Counted from the stretch's first letter, positions 52,299-61,832 are shown. The stretch: DNA of 64,000 bases from Catenuloplanes atrovinosus (GCF_031458235.1 NZ_JAVDYB010000001.1:4423001-4487000); one strand, 5' to 3'. The notes: generated by a model not told the origin, from the letters alone. Program-made: numbers and translations.

Positions 52299-53585
52299 AT
52301 GGCTCCGAAGAGGACCGTCGCAGTAGCCGCCGTGATGGTGCTGGCCGCCGCCGGTCTGGCCGCATGCGGGGGCGACGACGGTGGGTCCGGGCCGGACGGC
52401 AAGGTGACGATGCAGTTCTGGCACAACGCCACGACCGGGCCCGGCACGGCGTTCTGGGAGAAGACCGTCGCCGACTTCCAGGCCACCCATCCGAATGTCA
52501 CGATCGAGATCCAGCAGGTGCAGAACGAGGACCTCGACGGCAAGCTTCAGACCGCGCTCAACTCCGGCTCGGCGCCCGACATCTTCCTGCAGCGCGGCGG
52601 CGGGAAGATGGACGCGATGGTGGAGGCGGGCCAGCTCAAGGACATCACCGGCGAGATCAGCGCCGAGACCAAGCAGGCCGTGGGGGGCGCCGCCCTGGGG
52701 ACCGGCGAGGTGGACGGCAAGGTCTACGCCGTACCCGTGTCGATCATGCCCGGGGGTTTCTGGTACAGCAAGAACCTGTTCGCCGAGGCGGGGATCACCA
52801 CGCCCCCGACCACGATCGACGAGCTGAACACCGCGGTGACCAAGCTCAAGGCGATCGGCGCCCCGATCGCTCTCGGCGGCAAGGACGCCTGGCCGGCGGC
52901 TCACTGGTACTACTTCTTCGCCTTGCGCGCGTGCGGTCAGGCCTCGCTCGACGCCGCCGCGAAGCAGAAGAACTTCAGCGATCCGTGCTGGACCAAGGCC
53001 GGCAACGACCTCAAGGCGTTCGCTGACACCAAGCCGTTCAACGACGGCTTCCTGACCACCTCCGCCCAACAGGGTGCGGGCAGCTCGGCGGGCCTGGTCG
53101 CCAACTACAAGGCCAGCATGGAGTTGATGGGCGCCTGGAATCCGGGCGTGCTCTCCTCGTTGACCAAGGATCAGAAGCCGATGCCCGATCTGGGCTTCTT
53201 CCCCTTCCCCGCGGTCCCGGGCGGTCAGGGTGACCCGGCGGCCATCATGGGTGGCGCGGGTGGCTACTCCTGCTCGGCCGAGGCGCCCAAGGAGTGCGTC
53301 CAGTTCCTCGACTACCTCGTTACCAAGAACGTGCAGGTCGAGCAGTACAAGGCCTTCAACTCGCTGCCGATCACCAAGGAGGCGCAGAGCGCCGTCACCG
53401 AGGACTATCTCAAGGCGGTGCTCGACGCCTACAACAAGGCGCCCTACGTCTCCCAGTGGCTCGACACCGTCTACGGCCAGAACGTGGGCAACGCGCTGAA
53501 TCTCGGTGTGGTGAACCTGCTGGCCGGCAAGGGAGACGTCGCCGGGATCATCACGGCCGTCAACGACGCGGCGAAGAAGGACTGA
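52299..53585 (+). CDS. Sugar ABC transporter substrate-binding lipoprotein
   Basis: A 428-residue family-1 (MalE-like) solute-binding protein. A signal sequence ends in a lipobox (LAAAGLAAC, cysteine about residue 24). The mature part has VTMQFWHNATTGPGTAFWEK, APDIFLQRGGGKMDAMVEAG and MPGGFWYSKNLFAEAG, the last being the hinge region typical of carbohydrate receptors. ATG 52299 follows GAGAGGCGGG. It heads an operon with two permeases. It should bind an oligosaccharide or glycoside; the sugar cannot be told. Confidence 0.95.
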   Translation: MAPKRTVAVAAVMVLAAAGLAACGGDDGGSGPDGKVTMQFWHNATTGPGTAFWEKTVADFQATHPNVTIEIQQVQNEDLDGKLQTALNSGSAPDIFLQRGGGKMDAMVEAGQLKDITGEISAETKQAVGGAALGTGEVDGKVYAVPVSIMPGGFWYSKNLFAEAGITTPPTTIDELNTAVTKLKAIGAPIALGGKDAWPAAHWYYFFALRACGQASLDAAAKQKNFSDPCWTKAGNDLKAFADTKPFNDGFLTTSAQQGAGSSAGLVANYKASMELMGAWNPGVLSSLTKDQKPMPDLGFFPFPAVPGGQGDPAAIMGGAGGYSCSAEAPKECVQFLDYLVTKNVQVEQYKAFNSLPITKEAQSAVTEDYLKAVLDAYNKAPYVSQWLDTVYGQNVGNALNLGVVNLLAGKGDVAGIITAVNDAAKKD

Positions 53586-53587
53586 GG

Positions 53588-54574
53588 GTGACGATCACCG
53601 AGACCGGTGGTCGCGCACGGAACAGGGGCGGCGACGTGCAGGCGCCGCCCCCGCTCCGTCCCCGCCGGCGCGGCATCGGCTGGGCGCAACGGCTGGAGAT
53701 CGTGCTGCTGTCCGGCCCGGCGATCCTGATGTTCGTCGGGTTCGTGATCTTCCCGATTCTGATGGCCGCCTACTACGGCTTCTACCGGTGGAAGGGTTTC
53801 GGGCCGCCGACCAACTTCGTCGGCCTCGACAACTACGTCACCATCCTCCAGGACACCGCGTTCCGCGAGGCGCTGTGGCACAACGGCATCATCCTCGTGC
53901 TGTCGCTGGTCCTCCAGGCGCCGGTGGCCCTCGGCTTCGCCCTGCTGCTCAACCAGAAGATCCGCGGCCAGTCGATCATCCGGGTGCTGATCTTCGTGCC
54001 GTACGTGATCGCCGAGGTCATCGTCGGCACGGCCTGGAGCCTGATGCTGCAGACCACCGGCGCGGTCAACGACGTGCTCCGCTCGATCGGGCTGGGCCGG
54101 TTCGCCGCGGATTGGCTGGCCGACCCGCGGCTGGCCATCTGGTCCCTGATGCTGATCCTCACCTGGAAATACGTCGGGTTCGCGGTGATCCTGTTCCTGG
54201 CCGGCATGCAGAACATCCCGCAGGAACTGTCGGAGGCCGCCGCGGTGGACGGCGCCTCCTACTGGCAGACCCAGTGGCGGATCACCCTGCCGCTGCTCGG
54301 GCCGACCCTGCGGATCTGGGCGTTCCTGTCGATCATCGGCTCGCTCCAGGTGTTCGACCTGGTCTACATCATCTGGGGTCAGTACGTCGCCTCGACCGCC
54401 GGCACCTCGACGATGGCGACGTACATGGTCGTCGAGGGCCGCAACGCGGGCAACTACGGGTTCGGCAACGCGGTGGCGGTCGTGCTCTTCCTCATCTCCA
54501 TGATCATCGCGCTGCTCTACCAGCGTTTCGTGCTGCGCCGGGACACCGAGGGCGCGCTTACCGAGGGGCGATAA
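53588..54574 (+). CDS. Sugar ABC transporter permease (MalF-like)
   Basis: A 328-residue permease with six helices after an arginine-rich cytoplasmic N-terminus. The EAA loop that docks the ATPase is EAAAVDGASYWQTQWRITLP, and the first periplasmic loop has NFVGLDNYVTILQD. The GTG start is 2 nt after the receptor stop, with GAGGG upstream. It pairs with the next gene in one operon. Confidence 0.95.
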   Translation: MTITETGGRARNRGGDVQAPPPLRPRRRGIGWAQRLEIVLLSGPAILMFVGFVIFPILMAAYYGFYRWKGFGPPTNFVGLDNYVTILQDTAFREALWHNGIILVLSLVLQAPVALGFALLLNQKIRGQSIIRVLIFVPYVIAEVIVGTAWSLMLQTTGAVNDVLRSIGLGRFAADWLADPRLAIWSLMLILTWKYVGFAVILFLAGMQNIPQELSEAAAVDGASYWQTQWRITLPLLGPTLRIWAFLSIIGSLQVFDLVYIIWGQYVASTAGTSTMATYMVVEGRNAGNYGFGNAVAVVLFLISMIIALLYQRFVLRRDTEGALTEGR

Positions 54575-55398
54575 TGGCGCAATCCCGCTGGGGCAACCCC
54601 ATCGTCTACGCCGCCGCGCTGATGCTGATCGGCGTCATGCTCGGGCCGGTGCTCTACATCATCATCGGCGGGTTCCGGACCAACTCGCAGATCACTACCG
54701 ACCCGGCCGGGTTTCCCGACCCGTGGGTGCTCAGCAACTACACCGACGTGCTGACCGGCGACACCTTCTGGCGCCAGGTCGGCAACTCGACGATCGCCGC
54801 GCTCGCCACCACCGTCGGCGTCGTCGTGCTCGGCGTCATGGCCAGTTACGTCCTGGCCCGGTACCGGTTCCGCGGCCGGGGAGCGATGTACGCGCTGTTC
54901 GCCGCCGGGCTGATGTTTCCCGCGACGGTCGCCATCACGCCCCTCTACATCCTGGTGAAGGACCTCGGGCTGGTGAACACGCTGCCCGGCGTCATCCTGC
55001 CGCAGATCGCCTTCGGCCTGCCCACGACGATCATCATCCTGGTCCCGTTCCTCCAGGCGATCCCGAAGGAGATCGAGGAGGCCGCCGCCATCGACCGGTG
55101 CAGCCGGCTGGGCTTCCTCTGGCGGATGGTGCTCCCGCTCTCGGTGCCCGGCCTGATCACCACCGGGATCCTCGCGTTCATCGGCAGCTGGAACAGCTAT
55201 CTCCTGCCGTTGTTCATCCTCAACGACCAGGACGGCTTCACGCTGCCGCTGGGCGTGCAGGCCTTCTCCTCGCAGTATTCCGTGGACACCGCGAAGGTGC
55301 TGGCCTTCACCTCGTTGTCGATGATCCCGGCACTGGTCTTCTTCAGCCTCTTCGAGCGCCGCATCGTCGGCGGGCTCACCGGCGCGGTCAAGGGGTGA
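54574..55398 (+). CDS. Sugar ABC transporter permease (MalG-like)
   Basis: A 274-residue permease with the EAA loop EEAAAIDRCSRLGFLWRMVL and the MalG-type end (IPALVFFSLFERRIVGGLTG). Its ATG overlaps the MalF stop by one base (TAATG). No ATPase gene follows, so the importer must use a shared ATPase encoded elsewhere (MsiK-like, as known in streptomycetes). A hairpin overlaps its stop codon. Confidence 0.95.
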   Translation: MAQSRWGNPIVYAAALMLIGVMLGPVLYIIIGGFRTNSQITTDPAGFPDPWVLSNYTDVLTGDTFWRQVGNSTIAALATTVGVVVLGVMASYVLARYRFRGRGAMYALFAAGLMFPATVAITPLYILVKDLGLVNTLPGVILPQIAFGLPTTIIILVPFLQAIPKEIEEAAAIDRCSRLGFLWRMVLPLSVPGLITTGILAFIGSWNSYLLPLFILNDQDGFTLPLGVQAFSSQYSVDTAKVLAFTSLSMIPALVFFSLFERRIVGGLTGAVKG

Positions 55399-55745
55399 GC
55401 CCGCCGGGCTGGATGGATGAGCCCGGCGGCTCGCGGGGTGAGCCCGGCGAGGATCCGGCCCGGTTCGGGTGCACCACGTCCGCCTCCAGGAGATCGGCCC
55501 GGGCGGCGGTGTCGGCGCAGAGCAGCGGGATCTCCGTACCCCATTGGCCTTGGAACGCTCCCAACGCGTCGGCCATGGTGCGCTTGGCCGGGTCGTCGAC
55601 CAGCACGATGGCGAGGAGGAACTGGTTCCAGATCAACAGGAACAGCAGGATGGCCAGCGGCCACAGGGCGGGCATCGCCAGCGGCACGTGCACCCGCCAG
55701 AAGATCTGCCAGGTCCCGGCACCGTCGATGCGCGCCGGCGATCAG
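55388..55745 (-). pseudogene. C-terminal fragment of another sugar ABC permease
   Basis: The minus strand reads ARIDGAGTWQIFWRVHVPLA (EAA-loop second half) and ALWPLAILLFLLIWNQFLLA, AKRTMADALGAFQGQWGTE. This is the last third of a MalG-type permease different from the neighbouring one. There is no N-terminal part, and the C-terminal tail after about 55515 is out of phase. It overlaps the end of the intact operon on the other strand. Confidence 0.75.
55397..55432 (+). terminator. terminator hairpin of the sugar ABC operon
   Basis: GAGCCCGCCGGGCT pairs with AGCCCGGCGGCTC (one bulged base) across a 9-nt loop, beginning at the MalG stop codon. Confidence 0.6.
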
Positions 55746-56454
55746 CGGCAGTTCTCGTGTAGTTCTCCTAGCTAGGAGCGCCGCGCCGGGTGCTGCGGCC
55801 GGCCAGTGGCCGGGGCCGGCAGGATCACGTGCGGCAGTAGATTGCGCGGTCCGCCCGCGTCGTATGCCGGTCGCGGCGAGGCCTTCGATCCCCCGGCAGC
55901 CGCCGGTCCACTGCTACGGAGGGTGGCCACGGTCGCGGAGGGCTGGTGCCTGAAATGGTGCAATGTGGTTTTGCTCACTCTTTTCCCCCGATGTCTGACG
56001 TAACCGCACGGCGTTGCTGACCGTCCTGGTTATTAGATGCTCATCGGTCTACGCCGTCGGCGTCATCGATGTCGACTGCAACGATCACTTGCAGACAGGA
56101 GTCGCTCAACCACTTCACCACCCGAAGGGAGGCAGGCGCCACGGAACAGCAGTGCAAGGCGCCGCCGCCGAGGAAGTTCGGACCATTTCCCCACGCGCTT
56201 GACATGGTTGCCTCACAAACAACACTGGCTGGTGCCGACGGGGGTCCACTTGGGACTCCAAGAAGGAGTTCCAGGGCGAGTATCGATTCTGCGATGAATT
56301 CTTCGGTGGCCCACTCGTGGCATTTACCTTCATCATTGTGCCCGCCGCAGGGCGCTGAGTCGTCGAAGCCGATACGACGTTATCTATAACGCGTCGCCAG
56401 GTGCGACGCCGACCGAAACTCGAAACAGGTCGACACTCGGAGGAGGAGAGCTTG
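55746..56454. other. gap with palindromes and a short protein-like stretch
   Basis: No intact gene. At 55765-55778 there is a perfect palindrome, CTCCTAGCTAGGAG. At about 56252-56355 (+) a frame reads TWDSKKEFQGEYRFCDEFFG and then PLVAFTF without a start, which may be a remnant of a small secreted protein. At 56378-56391 a second palindrome (CGTTATCTATAACG) lies about 65 nt before the I36-type gene and includes TATAAC, a possible -10. Confidence 0.4.
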
Positions 56455-56877
56455 ATGAGCATTGGCAAGTACGCGAGCCGGATCGCCGTTGGCGTCGCCG
56501 CGGCGACCATGGCGGTCCTTGGCCTCGCCCCGGCTCAGCCGGCCCTCGCAGGCACGGAACAGTGCAACGAGGGCTGGTTCTGCATGTGGGAGAACAACCA
56601 GTACACCGGGTATTACTACGGCCTGCTCAACGCAGATTCGCCAAACGTCGGCAATGACTTCAACGACAAGATGACTTCGTACTGGAACCGCTCACCGCAC
56701 ACCTACCTGGTATTCTTCGATACCAGCTATGGGGGTGGTTGCTCTAAACTCGGACCGGGTTGGTCGAATCCCGCGGTGAACTGGGGAATGAATGACCAGA
56801 TAACCTCGGCGCGACGGTGGAGGCCGGGCGACGAAAACACGGTCTGCAATTACCATGGTGGAGTTGACCGAGTATGA
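56455..56877 (+). CDS. Secreted peptidase-inhibitor I36-type protein
   Basis: A 140-residue exported protein. The signal peptide (RIAVGVAAATMAVLGLAPAQ) ends near ALAGT. The mature part starts with CNEGWFCMWENNQYTGYYYG, the hallmark of the I36 (SMI-like, beta/gamma-crystallin-fold) family, and continues with NDKMTSYWNRSPHTYLVFFD and a disulfide-forming GGGCSKLGPG. ATG 56455 has a strong AGGAGGAGAG. Family members inhibit metalloproteases in a few cases; most are uncharacterised. Confidence 0.9.
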   Translation: MSIGKYASRIAVGVAAATMAVLGLAPAQPALAGTEQCNEGWFCMWENNQYTGYYYGLLNADSPNVGNDFNDKMTSYWNRSPHTYLVFFDTSYGGGCSKLGPGWSNPAVNWGMNDQITSARRWRPGDENTVCNYHGGVDRV

Positions 56878-57634
56878 TCGACCTGCTCAGGAACCTGCCG
56901 GTCTGACGTTACGGCGCGGCGTGATCGATAGCGTGGGCCTCCGGTGGGCAGTTCTGCGACCGGAGACCTCAGACCCTGGTAAATAGGGGTGCACGTGGAC
57001 CCTTGGCGGGCGAGTCGTCATGGCACACTGGACCATCGCGGCGTGGTGTTGTGGGAGACGTTCGCCATCACGCACCGTCCTGCGGCAGGCAGCCGGTGCG
57101 CTCGAGGTAGCGAATCGCGTCCACGACGTCGCGGCGCCGGTAGACGGTCGGGGGTCCGCGGATCGAGCGCTGCTTCAGTCACCTTGCTCATACCGAAGGC
57201 CCTTCCTCCTCAAGGGGCGCGTCGCCACTCTCTGGGGTCGGCTGCCCTTGCCCAGCCGACCCCGCCGAGGCAATCATCACGGCCGTCCGGGGGCCTGCTC
57301 ACCGAGTGGGACGCACTCGTCAGGTCGAGGCTGCTGCGGCAACGCTCACCGGGGAACCGTACGACTCCGGTCGGCCGACGCGGCGCTAAACCCGCTGGTA
57401 GACATGCGCGCTATCTGGAGAGTGAGAAGGACCGCCGGATCCTGCTCGACGGCCTGCGCGCCGAAGCGTTCACCCATGTGGTCGCGCCGCACCAGGCCGG
57501 CGGCAGCGCCCACACCGTCCCGAACGCGATCAGGCTTCGAGCTCGCGTCCGCCGCCGGGCGTGGCTGCCAGCCCAACAGGCGGCGCGCCTTCTCCGGCCC
57601 GGCTCAGGTGGGTTTCCTCTACACAGGAGTTCGG
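56878..57634. other. degraded region with a probable IS5-type transposase scrap
   Basis: No intact gene. At about 57075-57175 on the minus strand PTVYRRRDVVDAIRYLERTG then CLPQDGA to a stop resembles the N-terminal zinc-less segment of IS5-type transposases. From 57400 to 57530 on the plus strand YLESEKDRRILLDGLRAEAF and VAPHQAGGSAHTVPNAIR look protein-like but have no start and an unknown family. Confidence 0.35.
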
Positions 57635-58726
57635 CTACCGCGGCATGCGGTTGCTGGATTCGTTCGGCCCAGAGCTCTCCCCACCGGTGCTGCGCGGCGT
57701 GGCGTCCGTGTTCCTTCTCATCAGCCGGCGGCGCAGCCACGCCGCGCGGGCCGCGATCGCGTCCCTGGAGATCGCGGCGGACGGCGCCACGACGTCGAAC
57801 CCGTGGAAACCGCCGGGCCAGACGTGCAACTCACCGCGGCCGCCCGCCTGCCACAGGCGGCTCGCGAAGGCGACGTCCTCGTCCCGGAACGTCTCGGCCG
57901 AGCCGACGTCGATGAAGGTGGGTGGCAGGCCGGACAGGTCCGCGGCGCGGGCCGGCGCGGCGTACGGGGACACATCCGGCCCTCCGCGCACGCCCTCGCC
58001 GAGAAGCGCGTTCCACCCGGTCTCGTTGGAGCGGTCGTCCCAGACGCCGATACCGCGCATCTGGCGCGCCGAGGGCGAGTCGTTGCGGTCGTCGAGCATG
58101 GGGCTCAGGAGCAGCTGTCCCGCGATCGCCGGGCCGCCACGGTCACGTGCCATGAGTGCGACACCCGCGGCCAGTCCACCGCCGGCGCTCATGCCGGCGA
58201 CGACGACGCGCGCTGGGTCGACGCCGAGCTCGTCGGCGTGCTCCGACAGCCAGCGGAGACCGGCGTAGCTGTCCTCCACCGGACCCGGGTGGGGAGTCTC
58301 CGGCGCGAGCCGGTACTCGACCGAGACCACGGCCGCGCCCAGCGGTGCAGCCAGGTCCAGCATCTCCGGGAGGCCGAACCGGTTGTCGCCGACGATCATC
58401 CCACCGCCGTGGATGAAGTAGATGGCCGGGGCCGGGGTATGCGCGTGCCGTGGCAGGCAGACGAGTAGCGCGATGTCCGGGGCCCCGGCCGGACCGGGCA
58501 CGGTCTTCTCGCGCACGAGGTAGGCGCCGTCGCGGGACAGGATGTCGTCGGTCGTGATCGGTACGCCGGGGACGGGCCGGCGCATCTCGGCGATGGTGTC
58601 CGGGCGGTACGCGTCCGGGGGGCGAATGCCGGTCAGCACCTCCAGGACGGGGGCGAGCTCTGGATCGAAGGGAGGCGGCGGCCCGACCGGCTGGGCGGGG
58701 GACGGTGCGGTGACGTGACTGGTCAT
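57635..58726 (-). CDS. Alpha/beta hydrolase (hormone-sensitive-lipase family)
   Basis: A 363-residue esterase-type hydrolase. The oxyanion motif HGGG (YFIHGGGMIVGD), the nucleophile elbow GMSAGGG (GVDPARVVVAGMSAGGGLA), the acid in VGSAETFRDED and the histidine in GGFHGFD are all in order. SVEYRLAPETPHPGPVEDSYAG is the family's conserved block. ATG 58726 has GAGGAA upstream; the frame extends to 58813 but would overlap the next gene's stop. The C-terminal ~30 residues past the domain are low-complexity. Operon with an SDR and a SnoaL-like gene. Confidence 0.93.
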   Translation of the reverse strand: MTSHVTAPSPAQPVGPPPPFDPELAPVLEVLTGIRPPDAYRPDTIAEMRRPVPGVPITTDDILSRDGAYLVREKTVPGPAGAPDIALLVCLPRHAHTPAPAIYFIHGGGMIVGDNRFGLPEMLDLAAPLGAAVVSVEYRLAPETPHPGPVEDSYAGLRWLSEHADELGVDPARVVVAGMSAGGGLAAGVALMARDRGGPAIAGQLLLSPMLDDRNDSPSARQMRGIGVWDDRSNETGWNALLGEGVRGGPDVSPYAAPARAADLSGLPPTFIDVGSAETFRDEDVAFASRLWQAGGRGELHVWPGGFHGFDVVAPSAAISRDAIAARAAWLRRRLMRRNTDATPRSTGGESSGPNESSNRMPR

Positions 58727-58809
58727 GGGGTTCCTCGTCGTCGGTGACTTATCGGGTGTTCCCGCCGGCCGGGCGGCCACGATCTGCTCGACGCCGCCCG
58801 GCCGTCGGC

Positions 58810-59598
58810 TCACACGGTCGGGACCGTGCCGCCGTCGATGACGTACTCGGCGCCCACGACGGCCGAGGCGCGGTCCGACACCAGAAACCCGACCAGGTCG
58901 GCGATCTCCTCGGGCTGGGCGAACCGCCCCAGGGGAACCCCGCCGAGGGAGTCGTAGATCGTCTGCTTGGCGGCCTCGCGGGTGAGCCCGTTGCCCTCGG
59001 CGATCCGGTCCACGAACCGCTCGTAGGCCTCGGTCTCGATGCCGCCGGGGCTGATCGCGTTGACCCGCACGCCGCGGGGTGCGAGCTCATTGGCGAGACC
59101 CTTGCTGTACGTGCGCAGCGCCGCCTTCGCCGCCGCGTACGCCAGCGACGCGTCGTACTGCGGCAGTTCCCGCTGGATCGAGGTGAAGTGCAGCACCACA
59201 CCCGACCCGGCCGCGGTCATCGCCGGCAGGAGGGCCCGATCGAGACGCACCGCACCCAGGAAGTTGAGGTTCAGTTCGGTCAGCCACTGCTCTTCGGTGA
59301 TGACCGCGAACCCACCGGACGGCGTCGAGGCGCCCCCGACGACGTGCACGACGATGTCGAGCGGGCCGGCGGCCTCGGCGACGCGGGCCGCCACCAGCTG
59401 CGCGCCCTCGACCGTCGATGTGTCTGCCTCGATGAACCGGTCGGGGCGGTCGTACCCGTCGGGCATCGTCCGGGCCGTGGTCCACACGTCGGCGCCCATC
59501 TCCCGCAGGCGGGCGACGACGGCCTTGCCCGAACCCTTCGACCCGCCCGTGACGAGCGCGCGGCGGCCGTCGAGACGGTCACGTTCCTTGCTGGACAT
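58810..59598 (-). CDS. Short-chain dehydrogenase/reductase
   Basis: A 262-residue classical SDR. The cofactor motif is [17 protein letters not shown] (TGxxxGxG), the active site has [20 protein letters not shown] (YxxxK) with an upstream serine in [10 protein letters not shown], and [16 protein letters not shown] follows. It ends with a typical DGGTVPTV tail. ATG 59598. It lies between the SnoaL-like gene (42 nt upstream) and the hydrolase and is probably co-transcribed. Acts on an unknown alcohol or ketone. Confidence 0.94.
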   Translation of the reverse strand: MSSKERDRLDGRRALVTGGSKGSGKAVVARLREMGADVWTTARTMPDGYDRPDRFIEADTSTVEGAQLVAARVAEAAGPLDIVVHVVGGASTPSGGFAVITEEQWLTELNLNFLGAVRLDRALLPAMTAAGSGVVLHFTSIQRELPQYDASLAYAAAKAALRTYSKGLANELAPRGVRVNAISPGGIETEAYERFVDRIAEGNGLTREAAKQTIYDSLGGVPLGRFAQPEEIADLVGFLVSDRASAVVGAEYVIDGGTVPTV

Positions 59599-59640
59599 TC
59601 TTCCTCTTCCTTGTGACGGTTCGGCGGTGTGCGGTCCGGC

Positions 59641-60000
59641 TCAGGCCTGGTGGTTGGCGATGACGAGCTCGGCCACGAGGCCGCCGCGGAGCGTGAAGCG
59701 GTAGTCCAGGTCGGCGACGCCGCCGGGGAAGGTGCCCTCCAGACGCAGGGTCACCACCCAGTGGTCCTCGTCGACGCGCCGGGCCCCGATCTGCTCGGTG
59801 GTGTACTCGAACTCGGCGCCGGCGTCGCGCACGAACGCGTGCACCTCATCGCGGCCCCGGAAGGTCTCGTTCTGGTCGACCACCACGACGTCCTCGACGA
59901 GGAACGACGAGGCAGTGTCGGCGTCGTGCACGATGCTGGCCGCGAGGAAGTCGCGGACCGTGGTCGGGAGGGTGTCGGAGCGAAGGCCGGTGTGTGTCAT
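59641..60000 (-). CDS. SnoaL/NTF2-like fold protein
   Basis: A 119-residue single-domain protein with the SnoaL_2/NTF2-like pattern: an N-terminal helix pair (VRDFLAASIVHDADTASSFL), FRGRDEVHAFVRDAG and the beta sheet (WVVTLRLEGTFPGGVADLDY, FTLRGGLVAELVIAN). Such proteins act as small isomerases, cyclases or binding proteins. It is the first gene of a three-gene minus-strand operon opposite a MerR regulator. Confidence 0.88.
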   Translation of the reverse strand: MTHTGLRSDTLPTTVRDFLAASIVHDADTASSFLVEDVVVVDQNETFRGRDEVHAFVRDAGAEFEYTTEQIGARRVDEDHWVVTLRLEGTFPGGVADLDYRFTLRGGLVAELVIANHQA

Positions 60001-60047
60001 GCAGTCACCGTGCGGCCTCGCCGGGCCGGAGGGTCAAGCCCTGGACC

Positions 60048-60062
60048 CTCCCCCTGGGGGAG
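60048..60062. promoter_or_regulatory. MerR operator candidate
   Basis: CTCCCCC-T-GGGGGAG, seven-base arms around one base, lies in the 78-bp gap between the SnoaL-like gene and the MerR gene. A TTGACC -35-like element is present on the minus strand next to it. This is the usual position of a MerR-type dyad. Confidence 0.6.
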
Positions 60063-60078
60063 CCTGCACACTGAGGGG

Positions 60079-60873
60079 GTGCTGACGATCGGGGAGTTCT
60101 CGCGTGTGACCCACCTGAGCGTGCGGACCCTGCGCCGCTACCACGAGGGGGCGCTGCTCGAGCCGGCCGTCGTGGACGACGCGACCGGCTACCGCTACTA
60201 CTCCGTCGAGCAGATCCCGACCGCGCAGGTCATCAACCGGCTGCGCGAGCTCGACGTCCCCCTGAGCGACGTGCAGCGGATCCTGCGGACGCCGGACCCC
60301 GGCGCCCGGTCGGCCCTGGTCGCGGATCACCTACGGCGCCTGGAGGCCGAGCTGGAGCGCACCCGGACCGCGGTCACCGCGCTGCGCCGCCTCCTGCAGC
60401 CCGATCCTGCCCCGATCGAGGTCGAGCTACGCGCCGAGCCCGCCCGCGAGGTCGCGGCGGTCGAGGCCGTGATCGGCGATGCCGACGTCGAGGCGTGGTT
60501 CGCCGGCGCGATGGCCGAGCTGGAAGCGGCCGTGGGCCCGGCAGCGACCGGACCACCGGGAGGCACCTACGACAACTCCCTGTTCGAGGAGGGCCGCGGC
60601 CGGGTGCTGGTCTACCTGCCGACCTCCACCCCGCCGCGCACCGGACGGGTGCACCCCGTGACCCTGCCCGCGGCGGAACTGGCGGTGACCACCCACGTCG
60701 GCGAGCACGAGGGCGTGGACGTCACCTACGGCGAGCTCGGTGCGTGGGTCGTGGAGAACGCGATGTCGGTGGCCGGGCCGGTGCGGGAGGTCTACCGCGT
60801 GGGCCCCCGGGACGTGAACGATCCGGCCGCTTGGCGCACGGAGATCGGGTGGCCGGTGTTCCGCGTGACATGA
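60079..60873 (+). CDS. MerR-family regulator with GyrI-like effector domain
   Basis: A 264-residue regulator. The N-terminal winged HTH reads LTIGEFSRVTHLSVRTLRRY and GYRYYSVEQIPTAQVINRLR; a coiled coil follows (DHLRRLEAELERTRTAVTAL), then a GyrI/BmrR-like ligand-binding domain (VELRAEPAREVAAVEAVIGD to the C-terminus). GTG 60079 is chosen; the upstream extension runs antisense through the SnoaL gene. It probably activates the divergent SnoaL-SDR-hydrolase operon on binding a hydrophobic compound. Confidence 0.93.
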   Translation: MLTIGEFSRVTHLSVRTLRRYHEGALLEPAVVDDATGYRYYSVEQIPTAQVINRLRELDVPLSDVQRILRTPDPGARSALVADHLRRLEAELERTRTAVTALRRLLQPDPAPIEVELRAEPAREVAAVEAVIGDADVEAWFAGAMAELEAAVGPAATGPPGGTYDNSLFEEGRGRVLVYLPTSTPPRTGRVHPVTLPAAELAVTTHVGEHEGVDVTYGELGAWVVENAMSVAGPVREVYRVGPRDVNDPAAWRTEIGWPVFRVT

Positions 60874-61283
60874 AGACTCGCGGACCCGCCTGCCCTCGGG
60901 CTGTGCGAGCACTCCCGACGCTTCCGTCTGCGGGCGCGACCGCATCGATGTCCTGCCCGCACGGCTGTCCCGACGATCCGGGCGGCAGCCGTGCGGAACA
61001 GCGCCCGGTTGCGTCCGGACTGGCGAATACGTCCGTGCCGTCATAGAGGAGATCGCCCAAGCCCTTGCGGCCGTCACCGGTGAGGCCCCTTGGCCGTGGC
61101 TGAAGAAGGCCGCCGTCCGCGCGGAACCGACCGCCGGTCAGGCCCGCTTCTCGGACGCACGAACGCGGGCGCTGGCGTGGGCCGATGAGACGTCCGGGAC
61201 CCACGCCGACGCGTCCCGTCCACGCCAGCGGATGCGGCTCGCCGGCCAGCCGTGCCGGCGCCGTTCCGGGCCGGGTCGTGATG
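60874..61283. other. gap between convergent MerR and TetR genes
   Basis: About 400 bp with no supportable gene. Frames in both directions are short or arginine-rich. A minus-strand stretch (GLGDLLYDGTDVFASPD) looks faintly protein-like but has no start or family. No strong terminator was seen. Confidence 0.45.
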
Positions 61284-61832
61284 TCAACCCGGTAGATGTT
61301 CGGCGATCAGCGTGCGGATGAAATCGTCGCTGGCCCGGCGGCCGCGCGCGAGACAGAGGTACAGCAGCGGGCCGATGAGCGACGCCGCGACCTCCTCCGC
61401 GGGGCGCGTAGTTGTGCTTCCGGCCTGGTGCAGGACGGCGGCGAGCCGTTCCTCGAGGACACCGAAGAGCCGGTCGCGGCGGGAGTTCAGGGCGCCGTCG
61501 TCGGCGGCGTCGCGCTGGATCAGCGAGGTGGTCATCCGGGCGGCGGCCGGAGTGGTGAGCTCGTCGGCCAGCCGCCGTAGCTGACCGTGCAGCCACTGCG
61601 GCAGCGGCCGTCCCGGCCGCTCGAAGAACGGCAGCGTGAACTCGTCCATGATCTCGTCGCGCAGCGCGTCGACGGTCGCCCAGTGCCGGTAGACCGTGGC
61701 CCGGCCGACCCCGGCGCGCTGCGCGACGGCCGCGAAGGTCACTGCGGCCGGGCCCTCGCCGCGCAGAAGCTCGCGAGCCGCGGAGACGATGCGTTCCCGG
61801 CTCCGTACCGCTCGGGGGTCGTCGGCGTCCAT
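61284..61832 (-). CDS. TetR-family transcriptional regulator
   Basis: A 182-residue TetR protein with HTH VTFAAVAQRAGVGRATVYRH and a C-terminal domain of the kind with MTTSLIQRDAADD and EEVAASLIGPLLYLCLARGR. ATG 61832. Divergent from a three-gene operon (NAD(P)-binding protein, SDR, alpha/beta hydrolase), with a repeated 10-bp element in the 87-bp gap. Probably represses both directions. Confidence 0.93.
   Translation of the reverse strand: MDADDPRAVRSRERIVSAARELLRGEGPAAVTFAAVAQRAGVGRATVYRHWATVDALRDEIMDEFTLPFFERPGRPLPQWLHGQLRRLADELTTPAAARMTTSLIQRDAADDGALNSRRDRLFGVLEERLAAVLHQAGSTTTRPAEEVAASLIGPLLYLCLARGRRASDDFIRTLIAEHLPG

Noticed and set aside
55765-55778. Palindrome CTCCTAGCTAGGAG as a terminator
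   Set aside because: A self-palindrome without a loop cannot form a normal hairpin terminator, and no gene ends beside it; noted only as part of the gap.
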